Assembly (NCBI GenBank): GCA_023213315.1 | Contig: JAKCPI010009463.1 | Location: 244,639 to 308,638 of the forward strand | Origin: Euborellia annulipes | Lineage: Eukaryota > Arthropoda > Insecta > Dermaptera > Anisolabididae | DNA: 64,000 nucleotides | Direction of reading: 5' to 3' | In this document: piece by piece, positions 24,901-39,400 of the stretch | How positions within the stretch are numbered: the first letter of the stretch is position 1 | Layout: each line of letters begins with the position of its first letter | Notes under the pieces: model-generated | Told to the model about the DNA's origin: nothing | Databases searched by the model: none | Seen by the model: only the letters and a program-made list of their open reading frames with translations | Made by a program: the position numbers and the translations under genes

Positions 24901-27900
24901 GTGTGTCAACCAAAAAAGAGCACGGTACAATATATATGTTCTGTTTTGTTGTTACAAAAAGCTTCAGGGGTTTCAGTTACGGTGCAGCATGCCTTCAGTA
25001 GTGCGTGTGGATGCCATGAATATGCAAAATTAACAATATTTATCATAATATTTTACGACTAATATCTCGTTTTTCATTTTAAGATAATATTGTTAACTTT
25101 GCATTATTCATATTCCATATTGCATGAAGGCATGTCGCACTGCGGCTATTTATTTTTGATATTTTTACTCTTCTTTCTTAAAATCTGAGATGTTTCTTGC
25201 AACTTATTTCTCCATTTATCATCATAACTCGAGATAATCCTTTGACGCACTTGTCTTCCATTAAAAAATATGAGTATATATTTCATATAAATTGCAATTT
25301 ATTATCTAATTATCTATATTATATTATCTAATGTACACTTTAGCAAACTGATAATGTATAAATAAATAAATATTCAGAAACGTCTCAGATTTTAAAGAAA
25401 TTGGGAGATTTTGGCTGCCTAATATTCCCACCATTCCTTCATATTTATTAATACAATAGCCATTGATTGCAACATACATTTATTTATACCCACTGATAGA
25501 TATACAATTGAGGCCTTCAACGCCAGAACGACCTTACCCTCATTTCACTTTTTTGGTTTTATGCCTTAGTAAATCATGAATTCCAAAAAGGAAAATGTGG
25601 TTTAGGCGGTTCTGGCGCTGAAAGCCTCAATTTTAACTGATTTAATCTCTATTTGAATAAAGTAGATAATTGCTTTCAAAAATTGTTCTTTAAGAGTTTA
25701 AAGATTTAAGATAACATGTGAATAATGGTGGCGCATAAAACAAATAATAAGACAAGTACCTCAGAGGCACCAGTCTGCTGGGAGTCCGAAGTTCCTCTAC
25801 GGGGTTCTGAGAGCATCAGAGGAGATTCTGGTTGGTTAAGTAGCCAGCTCTTTACCGAAATGGGGCGAGCGCATTGGATATGAACTCTGCCATACGACTC
25901 ATTTAAGATACTTAACGCTCGGAACAGTCCCTGAAACGAATTCACTTTATTAGATGATTATAATAATCGTAACAAGTTTAAAAATAAGAATTTAAAAAAA
26001 TGGTGCGAGCAGTCAAATTAGTGACGGCACCAGCTTATTCTCAGTGGGGGGCAGGTTGGGGCAAAGTTAACAACAGGGGGGGGGGGGCAATATATAGGCT
26101 ATATCAACAGAGAAACAAAAAACGTTGACACATAGCGGAAGGAGTTAATCCAAATAAATTGGCCTGAAATTCGTCACCGGATTTTATTTATTCATCCTTC
26201 TCATTAATATCCACCAGGTTGTCCCCTATCTTCATCATATTTATTTTAGTTTACAGATAAGCAATCTCAGTTTTGGTCCCCAAGAAAGCCACCAACCCTC
26301 ATTAATTCTCCATGAAAGAATACATTAGAACAAAAATTGTCTATTTAAGTATGAAAAATTAGCCAACTCAGAAGAATGTGGTTGTAAAAAAAAGTAGATA
26401 CAGTAGACCCCTCTTAACCGACCCTGGCCGGATTCCCGTTTGGCCGGTTAATCCGAACCTACATATTTAATCAGGTGTCATGGATAAACAACAAATAAAA
26501 TTAGAACTCATGTAAATATGTAGAGATCTCAAGCCTATGTAGTATAAAAATAGTCTGGCAAGTAAGCGAGTGAACAAACTCCCCCTCCCTCTTCACCAAC
26601 TGAACGAACATATTGTATAATGTTGCACCACACAGTTTAATTAAAATTAAATAAGAAATATATATAATATACATAATAACAAAAATAATGTATGATAAAT
26701 TGATAAATATATGTAATTTATAATACTAATGAGATAGGCCGGTTAATCCGAGGACCGGTTGATCCGAGGCCGGATAAGAGGGGTTATACTGTATTATATA
26801 ATATTATCGAATTTTTTTTCTAACTTTTTGGTTGCAACATTTTATAAACTATTCCTTTATTGAGTACCTTTGTAGATTCTTTTGGTTTTGGAACGCCAAG
26901 AAGTTCATACGCGAAAAGTCTCTCTTCAGGAACTCGATCGTACGAAATAGAAATGGGTACAATTGTGATATCAGGGATTTCAGCAAGAAACAGAGGCTCC
27001 AATACCATCCAGAGAAGTCCTGTAAAAATTTACTTGTTTAATATTAAAAAAAAAAAAACAATAATGACGAGGAAAAAGGTGGCTGTCCAAAGATTAGATC
27101 AATAAACCAAAGGGAATCCAATGAAAAAAGAAAACGTTTCGGCTTTAAATAAATAATGCTAGCATCAGTTATTATCAGAATATTCGTAATCCCAGAGTAA
27201 CATATGAAGATTCAGATAAACTTGTTATATAACATTATATGTACCGTCCACTGGAAAAGGTATCAAATATTCACTAGGCTAAATTTTCTGGAGAGCCGAT
27301 TTACTAAAAAAAAAAATAGATTTTTTTTAAGAGAAAAGGGACCAAACAAACTTTAAACTCATTTTTCTCAAAACTAGGTTTTTCATAATCAAAATTTTAA
27401 AAATTCATATCTTCCAAATAAAAAATGATTTTAAATTCTAAAATTCTAAAAATACCTTTTCTGGACAGAAGACATTCTGTTGAGAAAGCCGGTATATTTA
27501 GAATTTTTTTCATCATTTTTTGTATGGAAGATATGAATTTTCAAAATTTTGGTTATGAAAAAACTAGTTTTGAGAAAAGTGAGTTTAAAGTTTGTTTGGT
27601 CCCTTTTCTCTTATCTCACCTTTGTCTTGTTTTTTCAATTTTTTGATATAAAATACATCGATTGTGTTTAATCGAATATTTCATCATATAAGATGAACAA
27701 CTAGAGAATCGGAATCAGTAATAAAAAAAAAATCGATTTTTTTGAACTTTTTTTCCTGAAAATTTAGCCCAGTGACGATTTGGTACCTTTTCATGTGGAC
27801 GGTCACATATACAAAAACTTAATATTATATAGGGTCTATTTTATATATAATTTTGTTTATCTATTTTACCTTTCGTTAGGATATTTAGTGGGATTGCATA

Positions 27901-30409
27901 TATTCTCATAAGAAATGATTTGTTTGAGAGAGGACTCGGTCGACAGCTGGTGAATCTCGATGAATCGCGCTGGTAGACTTTATAATTTTGATTATAGAGT
28001 AGGGTTACTTGATGTTGTAAGTAGGAATTGATTTTGATAATTAATTATAAAAAATTTGTCTCTTTGTACACACGATCAAAAATGTTGAGTGCGCACTTGA
28101 GTCCCCTCTCCAAGACTAAGGAAAGAATGAACCGAATTATTTAATTAGAGCGGAAACGTTTCCTTTTTATTTTATTTTTTTAAGATTTTCATTCCATAAA
28201 ATCTACCCTGTTTTATTGACTTCCTCAAAGTTTATTGATCTAAATTTGTTATAATTTTTATATTCCAATTACCGAATTTGGGTGGAAGTGCTTTGCCAGC
28301 TCGACTTCGTGTGCCCTCGATAAAAAATTCAATTGGATTCTCGATGTCGGTGACGAGATGGCGAACATATTCGCTAAAAGTTGTGCGATAAAGATCATCG
28401 GAAACAAAAGATCTACGCATAAAAAAGGCGCCTGTTCGTCGGAGCATTTCGCCTACGAGCCACATGCTATGGAAATCTAAAACAATTAATGATATATTAA
28501 TAGATGATAAATATTGTATATTTAATTAATTTGACATTAATCTTTATATCCAAAAAGTGTCGGATTACCCATTAGGCGGAGTAGGCGATCGCCTTTGGGC
28601 CCCACACTTTTTATATTATAATATATTATTGGTATATATCTAATGGGAAGAAACAAGACATCTGAATCCAAGACATGCGAATAAAGAAAAAATATTCTTT
28701 TTCCGCATTAGTTAACACAAATGTCGCGATTCTTCCATCAGGACAGTGCAACATTTGTCTGGAGCTTAGAGGGACTATTGACAAAGGTTGCACATGTCCT
28801 GATGAATGCCGGAAGAATCGATTGAAACGTCGACATATGTATTAAATAAAGTGGAAAAAGAAAAATATTTTTTTTTTCTTTATTTGCTTTCGGCTGCCTT
28901 GTTTCCCCTTATCATTAAGAATGGTATATGTCTATATATCTTGATTCAATATTATTATAATATTCTTTAGAGCAAATGACCTTGATTTTAGAAAAGAGAA
29001 AATTTTTCAATGATTTACTTAAAGATTTATTAGTCAAATTACTCTTCTTCTTTAACTTTGCTAAGCAACTTAAATAAGATGAGATAAAGAGGGAATTTTA
29101 AAGGCTCCCAAAGTTGTAGACCTGGATCCACTCCCAAAGGTTCCTCTCAAACATGAGACTTCCTTAAAAATATCAAAACCTCCCCTAACAGTATTTAAAA
29201 TTTTAACACCATGTCTCTCTATATATGTTTCTCTTTATTTATAATTTTTTGGAATTTCGGGAGAGGGTATGGAACCCAAAATCTTCCCCTGTCTGCGGCC
29301 CTGATGCAATATATTATTCGTTTCATCTTAAATAAAGGGGAGCTGACCACTGAGAGAGTGAGGTGCGAAGCCATGTCTCCTTTATTCATTATATTTACTG
29401 TTATTAATTTGAATTTTATTCGTAAAACAACATCTAAGCTTATGCTTTTTTTAATTTTATTTAATTTTTTAAAGAGTTTTAAATTTTAAAAAAGCAAATA
29501 TCCATTTACTTTCTTCAAAAGAAAACTTGATGACGTTCTGGTAGGACGCCTTCAGAGCAGTCACAGCAAAATAAAGTTTATTTATCATCGGCTGCCTTTT
29601 GTCTATGATGCATCTTCAAGATAAAGTCATTATAGGTCACTCAGGGCTGTGCTGTCTATTTGGGATATGTATTCTAATTCTTGTTGATTAGATTACAACG
29701 CCAACATTCTATCTTTTAATACTCTTAAAATAAATGAAAAACAATAGATAAGATTAATAAAGATGAATAACAATAGAAAAAGGGAGCGAACAGCCAGAAA
29801 ATTGGCCGCTACAAAATGAAACTCTTCAGTTTTGGCTTCAATATGATACGACAATTCGTTTTTTCCCTAGCTGATCTCCCCTTCTTCTATTGTTAAAATA
29901 GAACAGCTACTTTACAAAATGAAGAATAATTTTAGTAGCGTTGGAGGTTTCAGGGCCCATACAGCAAACATGAGCGGAAATAAGTTGGTTTCCGCACAGA
30001 GCAAATATTAGAAATGTAAATTTAAATAAAAAACAAATAATGGAAAAAGAATAGTTTTGAACCAGGCGAATAAACTAATTTAGTCTGATTCAATAAATTT
30101 ATGATATTCGAAAAATGATTCTTCTATATGAAAACGGAAACCAACTAAAAAAAATTCTCTGGAGAAGGAATCAATTAGGGTCCGACCGAAACAAGATTTT
30201 CAGCCGAAACCGAAACCGAAACCGAATATTCGGCCTCAACCTTAGTTTCGGCCGAAACCGTAACCGAAACCGAAACTTGTATTTTCTATAAAAAATTTTT
30301 TTCATTTTATCTTTTTTTTTTTGAATAATTTTTTTCCCTTCGGTGAAAATCATTTTACCTTTTTTTAGGGAGACTAAATTTTTTTCTCCCTCAAGTGCAA
30401 ATTATTTGA

Positions 30410-30448
<39 letters not shown>

Positions 30449-33400
30449 CCATGCGAGTCTCATCCCATTTTTTCAGACTCTGGTTTCGGCCGGCCGAAAG
30501 GTTCGGCTACTTTTTGGCCGAAACCGAAACTACGGCCGAAACCATGATTTTTGGCCGAAACTGGCCGAAACCGTAACCGAAACCGAATATTCGGTCGGTT
30601 CCTAGAATCAATTCTTAAAAAGTGTTACTTAAGTGAGATAACTCAAATAAAGTTGTAGACCTGTGGATCTACTCCCAAAGGTTAGTCTGAAGCATGAGAC
30701 GTCCTTAAAAAAATCAAAATCTCCCAAATATATCCCAAATAGACAGCACAGCCCTGAGTCACCTATAATGAATTTATCTTGAAATTGCATCGTGAATTTA
30801 GGCGAGGGAGGTGCAGGATCTACATACAGGGTGATTAAAAACCACTTTTTAGATTTTGACCAGGGCACTGGTCATTAGTAGTTAAAACCGTCCAAAATTG
30901 GTTTTAACCGCAAAATTAATTTAAATTGGTTAAGAAGAAGAAATTCGCTGGCTGAGTGGTAATTATCAGGATTAGGTAGATGTTGGCAGCCATCAATTAA
31001 TAAAAAAACTTTATTTAATTAACGTCGGCTTTTCGGAATCAAATCTTCTGGACGATAAACTGTTAATGTTGCTTAGACTGATGAATTTCGGTCCATACAA
31101 AAATAAATGAATAAATTTGCATATACCATATGAGAATTGCAGTAGGTGCATGGGCTGTATTTTTATTTTGTGTCAAATGGGCCCATTTGACATCCCGAAA
31201 TATAAGCATACTATATGAAATTTATTTGTTTATTTCAATAAAAACCACTGGTCAAAATTGGATTAAAACCAGGACGGTTAAAACTGTTTTTAAACATCCT
31301 GGTTTTAACCGAACCACCCAGTTTACATAAACTACGCTTCTGTCAGTAAATTTGGAATTGGTTCGCCATAAGATAAATTAAAACGTTCTAGTTTTCTAGT
31401 TTCCATGCACTTATCGCTGATATCATTAGTATTATTATCTTATCAAAACGGAAAGAAATTCCTTGCCTTGGGAAAGGAAGGAATAAAAAAAAAAAAAAGG
31501 TAAATTCACAATTTTTATCTTTCGGGCTTTTCTTCAATTATTTTAAAATTTGTTCATACCCATTCCAGCAGCTATGGCAGGTATTTCCAAATCGTAATGC
31601 CAGCAGAGATAGCTCATAAGCAAGAAGTCGAAATAGCTGCGATGCGTTGGAGCCAAGACGACTGGATTCGGTCCCAGATCTTTAATCACCTGAACAAACA
31701 GAGTTATCTTTAGGTTACACAAATGCACACAAATATTGTCAAAGTCATTAGAAAGTTAAAATATCATCATACAATTAATAGGTTGCAATGGGTTCAGTAA
31801 GTTTTTAGAGTTTGATTGAATCCTAGTTTTGGCTGACATCTCCATCCTCCTATTAATACCAATATGATTATTAAATAAAAAGCCCGCTTTCGGTGTGATT
31901 GGTCGCACAGCACACAACTTTTTCTTTAGTAAGAGAAATATGTGTGCTGTGCGACCAGTCACACCAAATTTTTTTTTTTAAATGTAATTAAAAAATTTTT
32001 TGCAAACAATTTCAATACCAGTAAGTTATTACATATGAGAATTTGGAAATAAATAAATAAATTTGAATATTTTATAAAGGTGCTAAAAAAAAGGTGCGAA
32101 AAAATTAAATAACTATTAAAATTTATTTATCTGTCGCATTAAAAGTACTATAAAAAAGGACCTCAGTTTCTTTCTATGCAAATATTTAATGGCACTTCTT
32201 GAGATCATATTTAAAAGTCAATAATTGCTATGTTAGTAATGGCTCACTTTTTTAATGTTAGGCTCGTGGACCATGATACCCTGGAGCGTCTGTTTGAAGA
32301 TTTTAATCAAAAGAATGCCGGTCCAACGTACTACATACATTTCTCTCCGTAATCCCATCTCTTGAAGAAGTTCCCGAACTCTTTCCATCAGAGCTTCTTG
32401 TGGCATTCCATCCCGGATAGAAATCTAAAAAAAAAAAGAAAATAATAAATAAATATGAAACAATTAATTTAGATGAGTTAAGCTTGAATAAATTTTAAAA
32501 TTATGAATTTAAAAAATCTGGTATGACTGGCGCACAGCACACAACTTCTCTTACCCTTCAAAGAATTTTTTAAAATTTGTAAAAAGTTTGAAAGGTGACT
32601 CGAAATTAACATGCAAATCCCCATAGAGATTTAACATGGCTCTATGGAATGAAGTGCCGGAAAATGAATTTGAAAAATCCGAACTACTACAACAGTAAAG
32701 TGTACTTCAAAACACTTTTAGGGTAAAATGAGAATATACATTTTTTAAAAGCATCTAAAAAATAATTGATTTTTGAATTTTAAAAAATTTTGGTGGAGCG
32801 AATTTTGAGAAAATCAAAAAAACATCAGTAAAGTACTATTACTTTTTGGGCGATTTTGTTCAAATTATTAATTATTTTGAGTGTCCGGGAAGGTACAGAC
32901 ACAGGCCAATTTGCGGGACCCCCTTTTTTGAACTAAAGGGACCTCAAAACATGAATATCCATCAAAATCGAATTTTTGACATGATCGGGATACTTTCTAT
33001 ATATATTTCATATATAGGGTAAGAGAAAGTTAAAACAAGAGTTATATTTCACATCTCCTATTATTTTTAATATAGTCTATGGTTTATGTAAATATTTAGG
33101 ATTCCTGCCTTTTATAAAATCCGCTTATATAATTTTCAAATAAATAACTTAGATAAGAAATAGTAAAATCATCTGGATGAAAACAAAAAATAAGTTCCAC
33201 AGGGCTTTACTAAAATTCTATATCACATCAGAGCTAAAGATACTTTTTTTCATAAAATTAATTTATTTCCTTGTCATAATTACTATGAAATAATTTACAT
33301 TTCCAGAGAGTCTTAAATTATTTTTTTTTATGAATTTATGAATTATTATAGAGATTGAGCAACGATGACTAAGATTCTACTTTGCCATCCTGTCAGGAAA

Positions 33401-36400
33401 ATAAATTGCAATTGTTTTTATCTTTTAAACAAAAATAGATGATATAATTTGTTATTTACTTTAATTTGCAGGTAAGAGTCAAGTTTGTTGTTTGGGAAAA
33501 AGATCAAATAAAAGAGTTTCCTTTTATTTTTTTTTTTTTTGTACTAATCTATTTTAATATTTTTTCGCATTAATTTTTCAATCTCCACTTATTTTACAAT
33601 ATGAATATTGTATTGTATATAAATTAGCCAAATAGATATATAGATTCATTCATAAGATTTCAAGAGCAAAATGATAATATACATTTTTAAGAGCATCTAA
33701 AAAATAATTGATTTATGAAATAATAGTGAGGTAATGGTTGCCCACAAGAAAGGGAGCAGAGCAGCAAAAAATCAAAGCCTCCGATTTTACTACAATTACC
33801 GAGACGGGTGTGTAAATCAACAGCCACTTTTTCGAGATTTTTTTTTCTGAAAATATATCTTTTAAGGCGATTATTTTCAAAAATTGGAGACTTTTTTGTG
33901 TTTTCTAAAATACCGCAACGATCCCCTTCTGCGGACACTGCCTCTAGTCTTATTGTTTTAATTACACTGGCCTGCAAAATAAAAATTTTTTCAGCTGAAT
34001 GAAATATTTTTTTATAAATTATATGTTTTTTAGTGAATGCTGGATCCAAAACTGATCACCATTCCCCTCCATCACGTAGCGTTTTTTTTTTACAAAACAT
34101 GGGAAATTTACAAAAGAATTGGAAAAACAGTGATATAAAAATAAATATTTTATAACAATTAACTATGCATTAATGCATAAAACAAAAGTTATCTGGAGAA
34201 AGCACACTACCTCTTGGAAAAATAATCCAGAACTAATAAAATACGTGCTTAGTAGCCATATAAACTGCTATTTTGGGCTTGAACCACCTGTAAAGTGTAA
34301 GACAAAGTTATTCGCAGCTTTATACTGAGAAACAGGGTTAAGAGCATGTCCTTTTTAGCCAATCACAGAGCTTGTTTTGAGGTAATTTGAAAGATAAATT
34401 TAGGACACTCCTGCTCCCCCCGTATGAATTTCGGAACAAAAATAATTTTCTATAATCTTAAAAAAAAAAACACTCTTATATAAAATTTATTTTTAAAATT
34501 CATACAGGTCAAACCCAGAGAAGACAGACATATGTACATTAGCGATCAGGGGCGCCGGAACGAATTTGAATCAGGGGGGGGGGGCAAAAAAATTTTTTTA
34601 GAAAATTAAAATTATTTAATATGTTTAAATAGTATAAAACAAAAACAAATCTACTATAAAACTTTAAAAATTTTAAATAAAATCACAATTTTAATAAAAT
34701 TAAAATTTAAAAAAATTTGATAGTGATTTTTATCAAAAATTTTTGGAAAAAATTTGAAAAAAAAATGAATTTCTTACTCTTTTAATTTTTTTTAATTTAG
34801 AAGATTTTATTTTTCAAAAGTAAAAATATATCATTTTTAAAAATAAATGAAATGAAAAAGAAATTTTGCCCCCCTCTGTCCCCCCTGTAGGTTGCCAGGG
34901 GGGGGGCAATGTACCCTTGCCCCCCCCCCCCCAGTTCCGGCGCCTATGTTAGCGATTACATATTTAGATTATTTTTCATTGAAAAAACTTTAAACCACTA
35001 TCTAAATGACAGGTCTAATATTTTTATAATATGATAAATTTTTATTACTATTACGATTGATAATAAAGTATTACATTTCGTTTTTTGAATGGACAGTTAG
35101 GTGACATTGTTTTAGAGAAATGGTCGTGTTATAGGGTCAACAGAAATTCAGGGGCATATAGAAGGCAGGTGGGGGGCAGGTATTTAAAAAATATTTTTGT
35201 GTATGGGGAGGGGGGGATATTTAAAAATAAAAAAATTTCTAATTACGCCCCTGCAGAAATTAATGAGACGACAAAAACGGCCAGTGGAATATAAATCCGT
35301 AACCAAAGAAAAAAATGGTTGTTATATTTCCCAAAAAGAAAAAGAAAATTTCAGCTCTAATTCGGGTGATCGTGGTCATCAAGATCTATTAGTGTTCATC
35401 AGTAAATTGGTATTTCTTGATATTCGGTAATTGAATGATAACGAATGTCGGAAAAAAAAACTATGTTGATTCGTGATAAAAAAAAAATCTATATTAAAAA
35501 GGATTAGAGAAGTTCAATCCAAAATTCAAATTAATACGGTCCAATTAATTTTATTCAAATAAACCTGAATTTTAATCACGGCTGAATGAAGTAGAAATTT
35601 TTTCTCATTAAATGCTATAATAGTTGGCCTTCTTTTTTTCCTCAAAACTATTGTTCTTGTTAAATGGAATGTTAAATGAAAAGGAAAAAAACAAAAGAAA
35701 TTAAAAAGAGAAGACGAAATTCAGTTTTTAAAAACTAAAAATAATTTGAATCAATATTGTTTAAATAGGACGTTATAATTATCATCAAATATTGAGATAT
35801 TAAATTTTTTATTTAAATTGAATGGAGGAGACAAAGAGATTATTTCCTGATAACCTTAATATAATAGAATCAGAAATCAATATAATTTTTCTGAAATAAT
35901 AATGATATATAGGGTGAGAATTATTTATTTTCTTTTTCTTCTCTGGGGTTCTCTCAAGGGCGAGTCAAGTATTTTATAAAGAGGAAGGGTGAAATTTCGA
36001 TTGACAGATGTACACTTCTCCTTCCCCCCCCCCCCCCCCATAGCTTTTATTTTAAACGAAATTTGAGATGAGAGGCTTCCTCACGTGAAAAAATAACGTT
36101 AAATATTGACTTGGGGGTTCTTGGGGACTGCGCAGCTGTGATGTTAATAAAATATTTATCAAGAGTGTACAAAAATGAGAGGCGCATTTAAAGTTTTTTC
36201 TTTATTTATTTAATTCACACACCTGACGTTTCGGTTCTGTGTTTGAACCATCTTCAGAGCTGGCGAAAAGTCATTATGAAAGTGTCACAGTGGATTTTAT
36301 ACATTGTTGTTGTTTATATATAATAAATATATACACAGTATTTGATGACTAGATACATAAATGAATCAAAATTTTTTAAATACTATTAAATAATGTATAA

Positions 36401-39400
36401 AATTCACTGTGACACTTTCATAATGACTTTTCGCCAGCTCTGAAGATAGTTCACACACGGAACCGAAACGTCAGCTGTGTGGATTAAATAAATAAAGAAA
36501 AAACTTTAAATGCGCCTCACATTTTTCTACCCTCTTATGAATAAATTGCGTTTTTTAATAAAATATTTGCCACCGATTTTTATCAAGAACTGAAGAAATT
36601 CTTTCAAATTTATAGTTTCTACGAGACTAACAGTAAGAGGAAGCAATTAAATTTCTTATAACAAAATAATGATTGTTTTTTTTTTTACAATTTATTTTGA
36701 AAGTTAAATAAAATATAAAGGTTCGATATTTGGAAAATTTGTTGAACACCATGCCCTGAGGTTATCAAAACAAAGCCTTGAATTGTTTTCAGTGATTTAA
36801 TCAAAATAAACTGTTGTGTATCAAAAAGCCAAAAATACTCCGTTCAGAGATCTTTTATACATCAATCAATAGAGTTCTTTGTTAAATGGGGAATAGGAAA
36901 TAATTACAAACACGAACACATCTAATCCATCTAATCTAAAAGATAAATAAAAAGTGACAACAAATCTTAACACTTTCTCTTTTATCTTGAATACATAACT
37001 TATATTAGAAAATAATTTAAGTTAAATAATTTTGATCTTTCAACCGTGATCGATTTCTGGACTCAACGGGACATGCTACAGTGGGCGCCACAAGTGCCTG
37101 ATCTGCTCTGGAGTGGAGCCTTGAGCTTAGTCAACCATTTTAAAATAAATTAACTATCTTTTTTTAATGTAGCTGAAGAGGAAGAGCTACTTTTAAGCTA
37201 ACACTTCAGAAAGCTAAGCATTTTGATTTTGCATAACTCAAGGCGAGGAGAGTAATTTTACAAAAACTTTTTAGGTATTATTATTAATTTAGATTAATGA
37301 TATAAAGAGGATGCAACCAATAATAAATAAAAAGCACCTATTTTGTTAACATAGCCGCAAAGTTCCTAAATAACAAAATAGATGCTTTTTATTTATTATT
37401 GGCTGCATCCTCTTTATATCATTAATCTAATTATACTACAGCCACAATTCGTTATATAGATATTATTATTAAGCCTATTAATATTGTTTATGAAATTTTA
37501 ACAAATTTTTAAATAACTTTTTTTATTTAAATAAATATTATAAGCTATGTATAATTTTTTCAAAAATTGTGTCAAAAACTGTGAAAAAAATTGTTAGCCA
37601 CAATAGCCATTTACATAATAAAAAAAAATTTTGGGTGGGGGCCCCGGGGCCCGTCAAGTCTGTCTACGGCCGTGTATATACTCGTAGATATATTTTGAAA
37701 TATTTTATTTAGAACAATATAAAATTTAAAAGAATAGAATTTTTTTAAAGGAATTATTTTGCTTAAAATTTTTAGTTTTATAATCTTGCTTCGAAAAAAA
37801 TAACTTAGCTTAGGGGGCTGGAGAGAAGGCCTATGATAAAGAGATTTTTATTAGATTTTATTTACTTTATTTTAATATGTTGTTGAATTATGTACCTTTT
37901 ACAAGTTAAACAAGATAAAAACAATCAATAAATGAGAAATTTTTTTAATAGAGGTAAAAACAAAGCTTAAAGACCAGTGAACATGGATTGAGCCCTAGAT
38001 AGAAATGAGATTGACTTTTTGACTCTTTTTTGGCCATAAATATAAAAATCAAACTGTTTTCAAAAAACCGTATCAAATTGTGTATTAATCTACTGGAGTT
38101 TTGGAAACAATCTTTATACGCCCTAAAGTTTAAATTAATATATTCAATAATTCAAATTTAATTTTACTGGATTCAGTATCAATAACGAAAGAGGTAGTGA
38201 GATAAAATGTATTTTTGCTTTTTGAACATTATATAACTAAAAAAAAATTGTTTTCTCTTATAGTAGTGAAGACTGCTTTGGTTGATGTATAAAAAGATTA
38301 TTATTAAAAAAAAGGAGAGTTGTTTAAATGTACGCTCACGTTTTTTCATTCATATACAATTAGTATCTATGGAAATTTCATAATAAAGAAATATTTATAA
38401 AATTTATTCTCTAGAATTTCTTTAGATATGATAAATAGTTTGGTATAAAAAAGAAATATTGTGAATGTTTTACTTTATATTCAGGTAATACTGTGGCGCA
38501 ACAAGGATTTGTCTCTTGGAGGGGAGTTTATGATTTTTTTAAAGGACATACTAAGGCTCGAAGTAGGGTATTCAGTTCAATTCGATGTCGATATTTTGAC
38601 GGATACACACGTTATGAGGTCCCCTGAATCCAAAAAAGGGTTTTAGAGACAGGTCTGTTTGTCTGTCTGTGTGTCTCTGAACAAAATATCTCAAGAAAGA
38701 AAAGCGCTACGAGGTTGAAATTTTATATTTAAGTAAGGCACCTTTCTGGGGCGTGAAAATAATCTCTTTAAAATGTATATTTTCATTTTACTTCATAGGA
38801 AAGATAGGAGAAATGGTTGGCATGGTAACAAAATATAAATATTTTCCCAAGTTTATAAATTTTACATCTTGAATTCTAGCTTCGGACAAAACGTTTTTGA
38901 CTAATTGTGCCTAAAACTGTTTTTTCAATGCTTTTCTAGGGGTTAGCGCACACCGAGGAGGCAAAACACAATTGAGCATGATTCGACATCATTGAACAAA
39001 ATGTTTTGCCATTGAGCGTTTTGCTCAATCCGTGTGCATTGGCATTGGACAAAATGTTCGACCATTGAGCAAAAAATGTCAAAGCACACCGATTACTCAA
39101 AAACGCTCAATGACAAAACATTTTGCCTAATCGATGTGCGTTGTATTGAGCAAAAACGTTTGGCTCAATTGGTGTGCGTTCAGCCTAATTTAGGGCTTTT
39201 TGTCGGAAACTAAATATGGACTATGATATGCGAGAAGGAACCAAGCGCCAATAACCTAAATCTGAGATAAAGGCCATTTCATTTGCACATTTGTAAAGAA
39301 ACCTAATGGCAATGACTTTTTTTTGTTTTATACAAAAAAAGTGAACAGAGTAATAATGTTGAGATTTAAGTAAAAAAAAGTAGATCTTTTTTCCTACAAG

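Noticed and set aside
30171..30576. Open frames coding repeated Arg-Phe-Arg or Pro-Lys-Pro
   Set aside because: They are translations of the CCGAAAC repeats of a hAT-like element; the same happens at 40097-40663.
29110..30800. LTR retrotransposon (direct repeats about 1.5 kb apart)
   Set aside because: The direct copies are only about 80 bp, lack TG..CA ends, and an inverted copy lies between them; no gag or pol is present.
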